Shown: piece by piece, positions 45,061 to 57,185 of the stretch
Layout: each line of letters opens with the position of its first letter
Numbering within the stretch: the first letter of the stretch is position 1
From: Antilocapra americana
Lineage: Eukaryota; Chordata; Mammalia; Artiodactyla; Antilocapridae
NCBI GenBank assembly: GCA_007570785.1
Contig: ML664662.1
Location: forward strand, 372,163-436,162
Length of the DNA stretch: 64,000 nt
Reading direction: 5' to 3'
The notes under the pieces: model-generated
What the model was told of the DNA's origin: nothing
What the model saw: only the letters and a program-made list of their open reading frames with translations
Database searches by the model: none
Position numbers and translations under genes: made by a program

Positions 45061-46794
45061 TGGCGGGAATGGGTCGGAGGAACCCTTTATGTTCCCCTCC
45101 TAGGCAGGCGACCCCCGGTCCCAACCTCAGTGCCACAGAACCTTAAATAGAAGAAAATGTGTTGACTATGAATCCCTGGCTTTAAGCGAGCGGCGGCACA
45201 TACATGGTTCTTAGAAACGNNNNNNNNNNNNNNNNNNNNNNNNNNNNNNNNNNNNNNNNNNNNNNNNNNNNNNNNNNNNNNNNNNNNNNNNNNNNNNNNN
45301 NNNNNNNNNNNNNNNNNNNTTTAAGCGAGCGGCGGCACATACATGGTTCTTAGAAACGTTTTTCTCTCTTTTCCGACCCTCAGCCTGACAGAATTAAATA
45401 ATATACAGGGTTTCCAACCATCCCCCAAAGGATCTGCTGCTGCCAGAATTCAAATAGCTCGTTCACATCACGTACTTAACGACTTTGCTTTTCTCCTTTT
45501 CCAATCTTTAAAAACGAAACAAATTCTAACGAAATAGGGAGATAAATAACACTTCTGTCCTGGGCAAATTGCTTAACTGCTTTAGGTTTTGATTTCCTCT
45601 ATAAAAGGAGCTGGACTACATGACCCCGCGAAAGACCAAATTCCTTTTTATAACAAGTATTTGGTAATGTCCTCTTTCACCATACCGAAATAGTACACCA
45701 TAGATAATATAACCTAAACTTAGCCACACACACAATTTCAAAAAAACACGACCTAACTGGAGGATAAAAGCAAAATAATTATAGTAAAGCAATATATTTT
45801 AATATATGAATGCTCCCACACAGGGGCACTAAATGGTGATAGATACCTGCCTAGCGCAGTCATAAATGCAAACTGAAAAAAGTGTTTTCACAATTCAAGT
45901 ACCATAAGCAATGCTACATTGGTGACCTTATTTTCCAAAATGGCAAACTCTTGGTAATGCTTGAAACAAAACACAATAGTCTTCCCTCAGTTGATAGTTT
46001 TATTCCTAGAATTCAATGTATATCGAAACTGGGTAAAAATATTTTTGTTTATACGTAAAATACAGTGTTAGTTCTAAGCTTATATCATGATGAACTGTTT
46101 TTTCCGTTGGGTCAATTTTTCGCTGTATGGGACAGTTCAGATTTGAACTGTCAGATATTGAACTCTTCAGATATTTCTAGAATATCTAGCAAACCTGGTC
46201 TCTGCTCACTAACTTTAGTAGCCCTTACCAATCATTGCAACAGCCAAAATATATATATATTTTTTTCACAATGCCCCCTTGAGAACTATTAAGCTTAATA
46301 ATGATCATTAAGGTCCCTTTCAGCCCTTTGAGCACGGGTGAGGTGTGTTTTCACTTGGTTTTGCTTCCTTTTCATATGGACCAGAGTAAACATTTGAAAG
46401 CCCAGAGTTCTGACAGTTCAAACTGCATATAGCAACGATGGGATGTTCTTTGTACCCAGTTTCTGGGCTTTATTTTGCTTTTGAGTAGAGCCAATTAAAG
46501 GGTACGGGAGTATCTAAAAAAATTAAAATATATAGCCGTTTCCCGTTTTCAATTAACCCCTGCTCACAGGCATTCTCAGTTCAAACCACTGGCATGTTTT
46601 GTTAATCAATTTGTTATCATTGGAATATCAATTTGAAAAGGAAGCAAAGTAAACAAAGCTTTGTTTTCAAACCCATTCATCTTGAAAAAGGATGGGCGCA
46701 CTTGAGGTAGCTAAATGAGCCAACTTTCACAACATCCCGAATGACTTTACCTCTAAGCAGACATTTGCATATCTTTTCCATTAGCCGCTTTTTG
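45061..46794. other. Intergenic flank upstream of DDX3X
   Basis: Mostly unique-looking A/T-rich sequence. 45555-45630 resembles MIR (gcaaattgcttaactgctttagg ... ctggactacatgacc). It contains the second N run. A short (AT)n lies at about 46248-46260. Confidence 0.45.
45220..45319. other. Assembly gap, 100 N, flanks overlap
   Basis: Exactly 100 N, the usual placeholder size. The 39 bases before (45181-45219) and after (45320-45358) are identical, tttaagcgagcggcggcaca and onward to tagaaacg. The two contigs therefore overlap and the gap is probably not real. Confidence 0.97.
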
Positions 46795-46796
46795 TA

Positions 46797-46925
46797 GGTT
46801 TTTATTTTTGTTTGGCCACACTGCGGCTTGCTGGATCCTAATTCCCCAACCAGCGATGGAACTTGCACTCTCTACAGTGAAAGTGAGGAGTCTTAACGAC
46901 TGGACCTGGACCGCCAGCGAAGTCC
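46797..46925 (-). mobile_element. Short tRNA-Glu-derived SINE
   Basis: gtttttatttttgtttggcc to ggaccgccagcgaagtccc; CpGs at several sites suggest moderate age. Confidence 0.75.
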
Positions 46926-48180
46926 CATCACAAGGCCCTTCTCTGTGAATTTTATTTGAAGGGACCTAAAAATAGGAAAAGCGGAAACCGAAGAAACTTT
47001 TGTCACATGTTCCTTTTCTTACATTCCCAGGCATTGTTAAGCTGAGTACCCATTCTGAAACAAATATACTATTTGCACCATCCCGACTCTTGTCCCCTCC
47101 TCACCCCTCCATCGGGAGCAGATCGCCTGCCATTCTACTGCTTACAAGCTGTGTGACTGGGGGTAACTTACTTGACATCTTAGAGCCTCGGGTTCTTTGT
47201 CTATAAAGTTACAATAAAAATAGTTTCTGCCTCAAAACGTGGTTGGGATTCAAGGGCTCACGCATGAAAGGAGTGAGAATATTTCTATATCTATCTCCCC
47301 GTTGTCTCAGCTGCCCCAGCAGAGTAGGTTGCTGGGCTCCAAGAGCACTCGCTGTTCAAGTCTCCACAGTAACACTCTCTGTGTTGTACTGCAGTTGGGT
47401 GTGAGCCCACGGAGAGAAGGGAACTTGTCCCACCCCAGGTCTGCACAAGGTATGGTACATAGAGGCCCAATAGATGTTAAAGATGAATGAGCAGTGCAGA
47501 TATCCGGCCTCAGCAACATATGGGACATGTTAAGGGGTCTACATCCATTATTTCGCTTCTACACATGGCTTTAGGAAAATTTCATCACGACTCTCTGAGA
47601 CTAAGACAGACTGAAATCACATTATAGTGATGCAAATAAAATAAAATGTCCAAGTAGCCTAAAACCTCACAGAAAGATAATTACAGTAGTCTGCAACCCG
47701 AAGAAAAGCAGTAATAAGAGGAATTCCAGAGACAGAAACCTCAGAGCCTTTAATCAACCTCATGATTGCCAGTCATTTTTCTGCAAGGTCCAGGAGGCCT
47801 ATTGGGTCCAACTGACCCACACTTCCCTTTAGTGTGGATGGTGAATAAAGTTCAAGCAGGGCGGAACTCCCCTGTAATCGGAAAGATAATTATAGGTGTA
47901 GAGTTAAAGCTGTTGCCTAGTGAGTCTCCTTTTATGTTTTAAAGTGTGATTGCCTTTTGGAGTGTTTGTTTGTTTGTGGCTTCAGATACAACTAGTTAAG
48001 CTTCCACTGCCAGGTGATTTACAGTAATTAAAAAGATGTTACTATGAAGGCAGATAAAAGTTCTAGAGGGAAAAGAGGAGTCCTAGGCTCTAGGATAGTG
48101 TTGTACACTTTTATTCTCCAAGGATGAGAGCTGGTACATACAAAACCAGCTTTGTTTTAGTTAATTATTATACTCCCCAA
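46926..48180. other. Intergenic with MIR remnants
   Basis: 47130-47240 (acaagctgtgtgactgggggtaacttacttgacatcttagagcc) and 47450-47500 (ggtatggtacatagaggcccaatagatgtt) are the core and 3' end of MIR, + strand. The rest is unrecognised. Confidence 0.45.
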
Positions 48181-48181
48181 T

Positions 48182-48385
48182 GGGCTTCCCTCAGTGATAA
48201 AGAACCCGCCTTTCAGTGCAGGAGACATGGGTTCAATCCCTGGGTCGGGAAGATCCCCTGGAGAGGGAAATGGCAACCCTCTTCAGTATTCTTGCCTGGG
48301 AAATGGAGTGGACAGAGGATCCTAGCAGTCTACAGTCCACAGGGTTGCAGAGAGTCAGACACGGCTTAGTGACTAAACAAAAACA
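48182..48385 (+). mobile_element. Bov-A/Bov-tA SINE
   Basis: gggcttccctcagtgataaag ... gggttcaatccctgggtcgg ... cagtattcttgcctggg ... agagtcagacacggc. Confidence 0.85.
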
Positions 48386-48951
48386 GCGTACTCCCAAATA
48401 GCAGATCTGGCCTGGAATCTGCTTTCCATTCACAGAGATGGCAAGATAAAAAACAAAATTATATTGGAGGGCATCTTCTCTACAACTAACGATGCTAAAA
48501 ATATTTTCGAACAGAAGAATCCAGTGTCTTTCTGCCTTCATTCATGCAAAGTGATTGGGCAATAACAGGACTAAATAACAAGGAAACCTTGGGTAGAAGC
48601 TCTGAACTAGAGGGAATGGAGCAAGGAGGCTGCCTTGTTTTGAGAAAAAAAGACAAGAGGTCTTGGAAATACAGCAAAGAGATCACATACCTTCAAAATT
48701 CCTTGCTGTATCTTAAGTAATAGGGGCATTTTTAGCAGTGTCTCTCTCAGATGATAAAGAATTCGGCCCAACCTCACAGATAGGGCTGAATAGCAGTCCT
48801 TGTGTTGGAATTACAATCATTCCTCTGTATCCACGGGGAATTGGTTCCAGGATCCCGCTCAAATACTCAAATCCTCAGATGCTCAAGTCCCTTATATAAA
48901 GTGGCATAGTATTTGCATATAACTTCTGCATACCCTCCCATATACAGGCAG

Positions 48952-49541
48952 ACTTCGGAGATTTCAGGTTCAGTTCCAGGGCACCACAATAAATCGAATA
49001 TTGCAATAACTTGAGTCACACACATTTTTTTTTGCTTGCTCAGTGTGTATAGAAGTTATGTTGGGAATTCTCTGACAGTCCAGTGGTTAGGACTCCACAC
49101 TCTGACTGCTGAGCGCTTGGGTTCAATCCTTAATCCCACACGCTGCCTGGCGCGGCTCCAAAAGGAAATTAGTTATGTTTTACACTGTACTGTAGTGAAT
49201 TAAGTGTGCAATAGCATTATGTCTAAAAAAATGGACATACCTTAATTTTAAAATACTTCATTGCTAAAAATGTTAACCGTCATCTGAGCTTTCAGAGTCG
49301 TTCTCTTTTTGCAATAGTAATATCAAAGATCATTGATCACAGATCACCATAACAAATATAATAACGAAAAGGCTTGAAATATTGTGAGAATTACGAAAAT
49401 ATGACGCAGAGAGATGAAATGAGCAAATGCTGTTGGTAAAACGATGCCCAGAGACTTGCTCCATGTGGCCTTGCCACAGATCTTCAATCTGTAAAAAATA
49501 AATTATCTCAGAAGCACAGGAGAAAGAGATGTGCCTGTACT
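48952..49541 (-). mobile_element. Internally deleted Tigger1-type element (inner)
   Basis: Ends caggcagacttcggagattt and gagatgtgcctg are inverted, flanked by TA on both sides. Internal phrases (ccacaataaatcgaatattgcaataac; gtgcaatagcattatgtctaaaa; ggcttgaaatattgtgag) match Tigger1 as I recall it, with nearly all of the transposase region deleted. A short SINE is inserted at about 49066-49165. Confidence 0.8.
49066..49165 (+). mobile_element. Short SINE inside the inner Tigger
   Basis: gggaattctctgacagtccagtgg, cttgggttcaatccttaatcc, then an A-rich end, resuming Tigger sequence at tagttatgttttacactgtactg. Confidence 0.75.
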
Positions 49542-49607
49542 TGACACCATCTCTCAATTACTTGTAAAACCTAATACAATATAAAGACTATGGAAATAGT
49601 TGTAAAT

Positions 49608-49825
49608 AGGGCTTCCCAGGTGGCACTAGTGGTAAAGAGCCCGCCTGCCAATGCAGGAGATATAAGAGACTCGAGTTCGAACCCGAGGGAGGAGGGCATG
49701 GCAACCCACTCTAGTATTCTTGCCTGGAGAATCCCTTGGACAGAGGAGCCTGGTGGGCTACAGTGCAGGTCCATGGGGTCCAAAGAGTCGGACACAACTG
49801 AAGCGACTTAGCAGGCACACACGCA
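49608..49825 (+). mobile_element. Bov-A SINE inside the outer Tigger
   Basis: gggcttcccaggtggcactagtgg ... cctggagaatcccttggacagagg ... gtcggacacaactgaagcgac. Tigger sequence with attgttgtaaata-like repeats continues on both sides. Confidence 0.85.
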
Positions 49826-50384
49826 AAAATGGTTGTAAGTACAATGTAAATATTATGTAAATAGTTGCTTGGCACAGGGCAAATTCAGGTTTTGCTATAG
49901 GAACCTTTATGGAATCTTTTTCCCTAAATATTTTCCTTCCTCGGATACATAACTCTAACATATGAAGGGCCAACTGTATGTACTCTGAGCTTCCTGAAAT
50001 TAATTAACTTTCCCCAACTCCTTCCGATTTAGTGATTATTACTCTCATTGTCCTATAGACCTTGATAGCTAATCATTTTTAGAATTTTTAAATCTTTTCA
50101 ATGTTTTAATTTTTATTCTTTCAAAGATGTCCTGTTTTGACTGTAATATCGTGATTAATAATAAGAAATATATACAGCATTTGGTCTTTGACCTTGTTCC
50201 TGGCACAGAGCTCCTAAAACCCTAGGAATTTCCTGTGACAGGAGTGATTAAAGGTCTTTTGTTATGTTAATGAGGTGGCTTTGTGAAGGCTGCTAAAGAT
50301 GGGGGCTGGTTGCCAGAGAAGGGAATCACGTGGGAACACTCAATCCCACACCCTCATCTCTGGGGAGAGGCTGGAGAGTTCAAT

Positions 50385-51530
50385 TGTTCTATCACTCAGT
50401 CCTGTCCGACTCTTTGCAACCCCACGGACTGCAGCACCCAGGCTTCCCTGTCCTTCTCTATCTCCTAGAGTTTGCTCAAAGTCATGTCTATTGAGTTGGT
50501 GATGCCATCCTCTGTCACCCCCTTCTCCTGTCCTCAGTCTTTCCCAGCATCAGGATTTTTCCCAGTGAGTCGGCTCTTCGCTTCAAGTGGCCAACGTATT
50601 GGAGCTTCAGCTTCAGCATCAGTCCTTCCAATGAATATTCAGGGTTGATTTCCTTTAGGATGGACTGGTTGGATCTCCTTGCAGTCCAAGGGACTCTCAA
50701 GAGTCTTCTCCAGCACCGCAGTTCGAAAGCATCAATTCCTCAGCGCTCAGCCTTCTTTATGGTCCAACTCACATCTGTACGTGACTACTGGAAAAACCAT
50801 AGCTTTGACTATATGGACTTTTGTTGGCAAAGTGATGTCTCTGCTTTTTATTTTATTTTAAATTTTCTTTACTTTATTGTGTTGGTTTTGCCATACATTG
50901 ACATGAATCCGCCATGGGTATACATATGTTCCCCCTCCAGAATCCCCCTCCCTCCTCCCTCCCGATTCCCTCTCCCTGGGTCATCCCGGTGCACCAGCCC
51001 CGAACATCAAACCTGGGATGGTGATTGATTTCACATATGATAATTAACATGTTTCAATGCCATTCTCCCATATCATCCCACCCCTGCCCTCTTCCACAGA
51101 GTCCACGAGACTGTTCTATACATCTGCGTTTCTTTTGCCGTCTCGCATGCAGGGTTCTCGTTACCATCTTTCTAAATTCCATATATATGCATTAGTATAC
51201 TGTATTTTTGTTTTTCCTTCTGGCTTACTTCACTCTGGATAATAGGCTCCAGTTCTGTCCACCTGAGTAGAACTGATTCAAATTAATTTTGTTTTAATGG
51301 CTGAGTAATATACCACAGCTTTCTTATGCATTCTTCAGTTGATGGGCATCTAGGTTGCTTCCATGTCCTGGCTATTGTAAACAATGCTGCGATGAACATT
51401 GGGGTACACGTGTCTCTTTCAATTCTGGTTTCCTCGGTGTGTATGCTCTGCTTTTTAATATGCTGTCTAGGTCTGTCATAGCTTTTCTTCCAGGGAGCAA
51501 GCGTCTTTTAATTTTGTGGCTGCAGTCTTA
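50385..51530 (-). mobile_element. Second BovB LINE 3' end, split by L1
   Basis: 50385-50850 is the BovB terminus (ctatcactcagtcctgtccgac ... ggactctcaagagtcttctcc) and 51446-51530 continues it (ttaatatgctgtctaggtctgtcatagc). L1 fills the middle. Confidence 0.88.
50851..51445 (-). mobile_element. L1 3' end inserted in the second BovB
   Basis: Reverse L1 3' UTR and ORF2 end (ttggttttgccatacattgac; ctattgtaaacaatgctgcgatgaacattgg). Flanked by ctctgcttttta at 50839-50850 and 51446-51457, a 12-bp target duplication. Confidence 0.9.
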
Positions 51531-52699
51531 CTTACATCCTTTTATAATAAATCAGTAATCTAGTAAGTAAAATGTTCTTTTTGAGTTCTGGGAGCCACTC
51601 TGGCAAGTTATTTGAACCCTAGGCAGGGCTGCGGAACAGGCGGGGGTATTGGAACCTCCATTCTATAGCTGTGTGGTCAGAAGCGCAGGTGACACCTGGA
51701 TTTACAATTGTTTTCTTAAGTGGAGGGAGCCACAGTCTCCTGAGATAGCCCTTGGCCTGTGGGGCCTGCTTCTCCAGGTAGATGGTGTCAGAAATGAGTT
51801 GAATTGTAGGACACCCAGCTGGTGACAGAGAATTGCAGGGTGATGTGGGAAAAAAATATATACATTGTAATTGGAGCCAGAAGTGTACTGTCCAGCCCAT
51901 TGCTCTATTAAGAACTACCAAATCTTGTTCCTAGATAGAACGGTGGAGCTTCTGTGAATTCTCCCTTCACACTGGCCATTCTAATATTATAAAGCAAAAG
52001 GGCAGGGAAGATTCATCCTGGAAATGCAATTTACTTACAGACAGTCTGTGAGTGTCACCACATACACAGGGCGGGTGACTCCTGGGATGTGGAGTCCAGA
52101 GAAGGTGCTTTGGAGCTCTTCTTGTTCTCTGGGAAGCTAAAGAGCTGCAGGTTCAACAGTTTTCTGGGTCTATTTAGAAGCACTTTCTACATGCTTCAAG
52201 CGTAATTAGCTCGTCAAATTCTCACAGCAGCCCTCGAAGGAAGGTATGGTTCCCCACCCGCACCCGCACCCCTGGTGTACAAATGAGAGGCCCCAGGACT
52301 TGCTGTGGTTTGCACATAAAGCTAATGAGGCTAGTGAGATACCAGGGCATCTCAGACCGCTCAAACTCAGACAGTCCTATATCGGACAAAATGACTTCCT
52401 CCTACAGTCTTTATCTCAGATAAGGGCATCATCATCTCTTAAGATTTAGACTTAAAACTACTGTGTCTCTTCTCTCCTCCCTGCTAACCATAAACAGTCC
52501 CTTTCTCTTTTCTACCTTATGCCTCTCAAATTGGTCTCCTTTTCTCACTGCCAAGTTCAAGCCTTTTTTTTTAACTTCCTCATTAGTAATGAGCATTCCT
52601 TTATTTTTTTTTGCATTAGTGTCAATTTAAGAACAATAAACATGTTTATAAGCTGTCTTCTCCCAGAAGAAAAAAAAAAAAACACTCTCTTCTCCCAGA
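51531..52699. other. Intergenic with one MIR remnant
   Basis: 52190-52330 (aattctcacagcagccctcgaaggaaggtatgg ... gtacaaatgagaggccc) resembles MIR. The rest is unrecognised. Confidence 0.4.
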
Positions 52700-53175
52700 T
52701 GGTTGGAACATGGCTCAAGCCTGTTCTTGATTATCCCAGGAGCTTTCTCACTGCTCTCTTCCCTCCCTCTTTCCCCCTCTACCCAACCCTCTACATATTT
52801 GCCAGAGTTTTCTTCTTCAGAGTCCTAGTGTGCCACTTCCCTGCTCAGAAACCTCTGACACCTCCCATTGTTTCCAAGGTCCTTCCTGACCTAGCTTGCT
52901 GTTCCCCACCCAACTTGTGCACCTTGCCCCCTGCTGCGTGTCTCCAGCTCCTTCCTGGTACTTTTCACCTCTCCGCTGCACTGGGCAGTACTCTGAACAG
53001 ACTCAGACTCCATTTTTCTCCACCTCTGTTCCTTCTGTTCACAGTGTTTCCTCCATACGAAATGTTCCTCCTCTGTGTTCCCACCTCTCAGATTCCTACC
53101 TGAACCTACACACAGACACAAGCACAGCTGCACACTCCAATGCAGCCTGCGATGTGTCCACTTTGGCTCAGCCAT
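52700..53175 (-). mobile_element. L2-like LINE remnant
   Basis: Strongly pyrimidine-rich with phrases such as ctgctcagaaacctctgacacc and ccaaggtccttcctgacc, like the reverse of the L2 3' end. It gives long but domain-free frames. Confidence 0.4.
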
Positions 53176-53289
53176 GGTACCAGGTATTTGGTCAGATCCA
53201 ATCTAGGCGTTGCTGGGATGATACTTTTCAGGTGAGAATAACTTTTAAGTCGGTAGACTTTGAATAAGGCAGATAATCATTGTCCATAA

Positions 53290-53350
53290 TGTACATGCAT
53301 GCGTGCCTGCTTCGGTTGTTTCTGACTCTTTGGGACCCTATGGACTGTAG
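53290..53350 (-). mobile_element. Bov-A 3'-end fragment
   Basis: ttcggttgtttctgactctttgggaccctatggactgtagcctgcc, the reversed tail only. Confidence 0.65.
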
Positions 53351-54699
53351 CCTGCCAGAAGAAGAAAGCTTTTGCAAAACAGCCCCTCCCTGGGTCTCCA
53401 GCCTCTCAGCCCACCTTGCATATCTCAAACTTGTGAGCCCCCACATCACATGAGCTAATTCCTTAAAATCTATCTCTTGATAGAATGACATGTCAATAAA
53501 AAAGACACATACACAGAACCCTATTGGTTCTGTTTCTTTGAGAACTCTGCCAGACACAGTTTCTGCCTGCTCTGTGCTCCTGCAGCCCTTTCTGTTTCCA
53601 TTGCTTCCTGTCTTGCATAATATACATACATGTGTACGCAGGTCAGTACCTCCATGGGTACATGTCCACTGAGGGCAGAGACACTTTCTTTTCTGCAGAT
53701 CTCCATAGAACCCAGTGCCTCTTAAAGATCTTGCTTCACCCAGAAAAGAGATGCCCCAAAGCAAAGACAGGAGAACTGGGGAAATGGAGGGCTTGAACAG
53801 AGCAAAGGGGAAATAAGCAACCCTGAAAGGAAACACTCGGGCCGAAGGTTATAAACTCAAGACTCCTCAGGGCCAGACAGGCCCAGTGGATGAAGGAAGA
53901 CAGCCATAGTGGGGACATGGTGAAACTGGAGGGGCGACTCCATGCAGGGCCTACTAATTATTTCCCTAGAGGAATGCAGGCCCAGAAGTGTCAGGTTCTT
54001 CCAGAGAGGCCAGCCGTCCAGACTTTCGTGTGAAATGCCCCAGTCTTACAGTGTGTGCCTAGAAGGTTTCGGGCTGTTGGTACTGTTCTGTTTGTTAAGC
54101 CAGGTTGACGGGTATATGAGAGTTTGTTTTTCCTGATTCTTTTTGCCTCACGGATGTTAGAAATACCCATTTCTGTGCATTGCAAATTAAACTGAAAAAT
54201 CTGTAAACCCGTTATGTGAATTCAGTCATGCCAGCAGACCACCCATCTGTGTCCTCTGATGCAGGTTAGTTTGTTGTTTTGCAAAACTCGCAGATTAAAT
54301 GAAGCTTTGTGGCTATATACCTTCTCTTGAATCATAATTGGATTAGTTAAGTGTTACTTTGGGCCGAAAATAGAAAAAAGGCAGCAATGCTGTTTCTTCC
54401 ACAAGAATTGCTCTATGAAAGGAAAAATGTTGCAGCTCACTGACTGCCACCCACTTCTTCCTCTCCGGAATGTTTTTGTATCTATCATCTGTTACCTTTT
54501 GCACAGCTTGATCTTGAATAGAAGGATATTAATTATACTGCACAACCAAACTCTGACTCGAAGCATATACATGTCCCTCTTTGCAGTTTTGATGAAGTCT
54601 GTATTTGTGTGTAACAGGGCACAATTTGTACTCAGCGTCTGAGAGAGAGATCTAAATCCTAGCACCATGGAGATAGCTCTGTCTTTGCTTCCAAAAATG
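53351..54699. other. Intergenic, nothing secure
   Basis: A minus-strand frame of about 200 codons (53228-53836) includes the SINE tail and has no domain. No gene supported. Confidence 0.45.
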
Positions 54700-54860
54700 T
54701 TCAGCCTCTATTTTGAATGAAGCAACCATGACTCCCTTGCAGCCGGAAACAAGTTACTTCACCATTCTTCGCCTCAGTTTCCTCATTGATAAAATAAGAA
54801 TAATGAGAGCCATCTCCTAAGTATCATGTATGGGTGATAGGAAATTATTTTATCTGGCTG
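54700..54860 (+). mobile_element. MIR remnant
   Basis: acaagttacttcaccattcttcgcctcagtttcctcattgataaaataag is the conserved MIR core. Confidence 0.65.
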
Positions 54861-55234
54861 GAGGAAGAAAACTACAGAGAGGGAAAAATATCAAATCAAA
54901 TTATTATTTTAATCATTCTGTTACCAAGCCAAACTTGGCTCTACTTCCCTGCGTACAATAAAGCCAATTGACTGACAACCAGGTTGTTGTGAAGGAAAAG
55001 TGTGGTATTTATTATAAGGCTTCGTACAAGTCACCTGGGCCAGCTAGTGCCAAAGAAAACCCCAACTGGGTTTCAGAAACTTTAAAAAAATTTATTTTAT
55101 TATGGAAAATTTCAAACATACACAAAAGTGGAAGGACTAATATAATAAATCCCCATGGGGGATTAGCCTTGAGAATTATCAACACGTGGCCAATCTCATT
55201 TCATCTATCTCATTCTCTTGTCCCATCTTCATTT

Positions 55235-55545
55235 ATTTTCAATTGAAGGATAGTTGCTTTACATTTTATTAGTTTCTGCCACATCTATTGTTTTTTAACA
55301 ATAGGTCCTTTTGTTTGTTATTTATTTTAAATAGCAGTGTGTGCATGTCAATCCCGAACTCTAATTATCCCTCCCCACCAGCTAACTATAAATTAGTTCT
55401 CTAGGCCTATGAGTCTGTTTTGTTTTGGAAATAAGTTCATTTGTATCGCTTTTTTTTTTCCTTCTTCTCAGATTCCCATATAAGCAATATAAGGTATTTC
55501 TCTTTTTCTGTCTTACTTCACTCAGTTTGAAACAGTAAAGTATTT
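55235..55545 (-). mobile_element. L1 3' UTR and ORF2 end remnant
   Basis: ttcaattgaaggatagttgctttac and gcaatataaggtatttctctttttctgtcttacttcactc are reverse L1 landmarks. 55090-55215 before it may be another old LINE 3' end. Confidence 0.65.
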
Positions 55546-55950
55546 TTAAAGGACAGGTGAGGGAGGGGTTTGCAAGGTCTGTAATCATCTTCTGCACAGT
55601 TCTCTGGTTGGCTGATGGTGAGGTAGCAGGGGGATGTCACAGGGGTTAACATTATCAATCCTTAGGCTCCAGTAGGCCTGGAGGCTGTGTGCTCAGGGTC
55701 AGTAGATAACATAATTCCATGTGGTCGGGAGTTTTCACATCTGTAAAACAACTCAGATACTGTTATCTGAGTATCACCTTCCAAAGGCCCCATCTCCTCT
55801 GGAGAGGAGCCTAAAGCTAAGGATACAGGGGAGGGGCCTACCCCAGGAATGCCCCATAAGGTCCTGCTGGTTATGATTCAGAAGATCTTTATTGAACACC
55901 ATGATAAGAGCTAGATGTGAGGAGATTGCAAGTTTAAAACATGGCCTCTG
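55546..55950. other. Intergenic, nothing recognised
   Basis: No supported feature. Confidence 0.45.
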
Positions 55951-55954
55951 CCTA

Positions 55955-56050
55955 TGTATGACTGAGTCCCTTTGCTGTTCACCTGAAACTATCACAACAT
56001 TGTTAATCAGCTACACCCAATACAAAATAAAAAGTTTTTAAAAAAAGAAT
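55955..56050 (+). mobile_element. L1 3' terminus
   Basis: tatgactgagtccctttgctgttcacctgaaactatcacaac ... aaataaaaagtttttaaaaaaag. Confidence 0.7.
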
Positions 56051-56219
56051 GCTAGACTCAAAAATGGCCTCTGCAATCATAGTACTGGGGAGACAAGACA
56101 TACACACAAAAAGTGATTAACCCAACATGAGGCAATACGTGGTAAATGCCTTCTAGACTCTGAGCTCCTCTCCTGCTGGGCCTGCGTTCTGTTTGTCTTG
56201 TCAAATGTGGACCAAATGA

Positions 56220-56300
56220 ATGAGTCCAGGGCAAACTGGTGGGCTACAGTCCATGAGGTCGTAAGGAGTTGGACGAGACTGAGTGACTAACACTTTCTTT
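56220..56300 (+). mobile_element. Bov-A 3'-half fragment
   Basis: actggtgggctacagtccatgaggtcgtaaggagttggacgagactgagtgac. Confidence 0.7.
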
Positions 56301-56835
56301 CAAATGAATGACTGGTGGCAACAGTACAATAGCTCTTCTAAGAAGGAAGACACCTTGGTGGGCTAGAAAGTTCCAGAAGCCTTCAAAGTTGGAGCTTGAG
56401 TCAAACCTGGAGATATGGTTAGGATTCAGATATGGTTAGGATCAGAGGGGAGGGGAAAGGCGTTTCTGGTGGGGGTAGCTGTGGGGATGAGGGAGAAGAA
56501 ACCTGGTATATGGAAACTTGTGTGTGGGGTGGGGTAGAAATGGCCAGGGAATTTTCTGAAACACTGAGTTTTAAAAACAATGGTTGGAGAGGACAATTTG
56601 ATCATTTATCAACAAACCAAAGCAGGAATACAGTGGTGAATAAGCAAGACTCCAGTCCTTGACGTCATGGAGTTGGCCATCCATTGACTATGGTGTTTAA
56701 GTTTAGACAAATGGGGGAGACTAAAAGGTAAGTAGAAAAAAAGAAAGGTAGATTGAAGCTGATTATGGAAAAATGAAGTATTTGGACTTTATTTTGTAAG
56801 CAGTGGGGGTTGCGTTTGGGATGTAAATCTATTGT
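56301..56835. other. Intergenic, purine-rich
   Basis: Includes a G/A-rich stretch at about 56440-56560 and the unnamed ancient repeat at about 56700-56830 (tttggactttattttgtaagcagtggg). No gene. Confidence 0.35.
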
Positions 56836-56839
56836 TGCT

Positions 56840-57185
56840 TTCTTAGCTTATGCTGCTATCACAGAATGCCACAAGACTGGGTGGCTTATGAACAACAGAC
56901 GTTTACTTCTCATAGTGCTGGAAGCTGAAAGTTCAAGATAAAGACACCAGCAGATTTGGTGTCCTGTAATGTTCTGCTTTCTGGTTCATGGAGGAGGCCT
57001 CTTACCATGTCTTCACAAGATAGAAGAGACTAGGGAGCTTTCAGGTCACTTTTATAAGGGCACTGATCCCATTCTTGAGGGCTCCACCCCTAGGACTTAA
57101 CCATCTCCCAAAGCCCCATTTCCTAATGCCATCACATTGGGGATTAGGCTTCAACACATAAATTTGGGAGGACACAAACTTTCAG
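56840..57185 (-). mobile_element. MaLR LTR (MST/MLT type)
   Basis: Reverse of the LTR: cttatgctgctatcacagaatgcc, actgggtggcttatgaacaac, ... catcacattggggattaggcttcaacac. Solo; no internal sequence seen. Confidence 0.7.

Larger units (their letters stand above)
48812..49976. mobile_element. Tigger-type DNA transposon (outer), interrupted
   Basis: Left end caatcattcctctgtatccacgggg and right end atatgaagggccaactg form inverted termini (CAGTTGGCCCTTC-like), each next to TA, the Tc1/mariner-class target. Inside is cttatataaagtggcatagtatttgcatataac. It is split by a second Tigger (48952-49541) and a Bov-A SINE (about 49608-49825). Confidence 0.75.

Noticed and set aside
52519..53103. 194-codon plus-strand frame
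   Set aside because: Lies in pyrimidine-rich L2-like repeat sequence; translation is low complexity with no recognisable domain.
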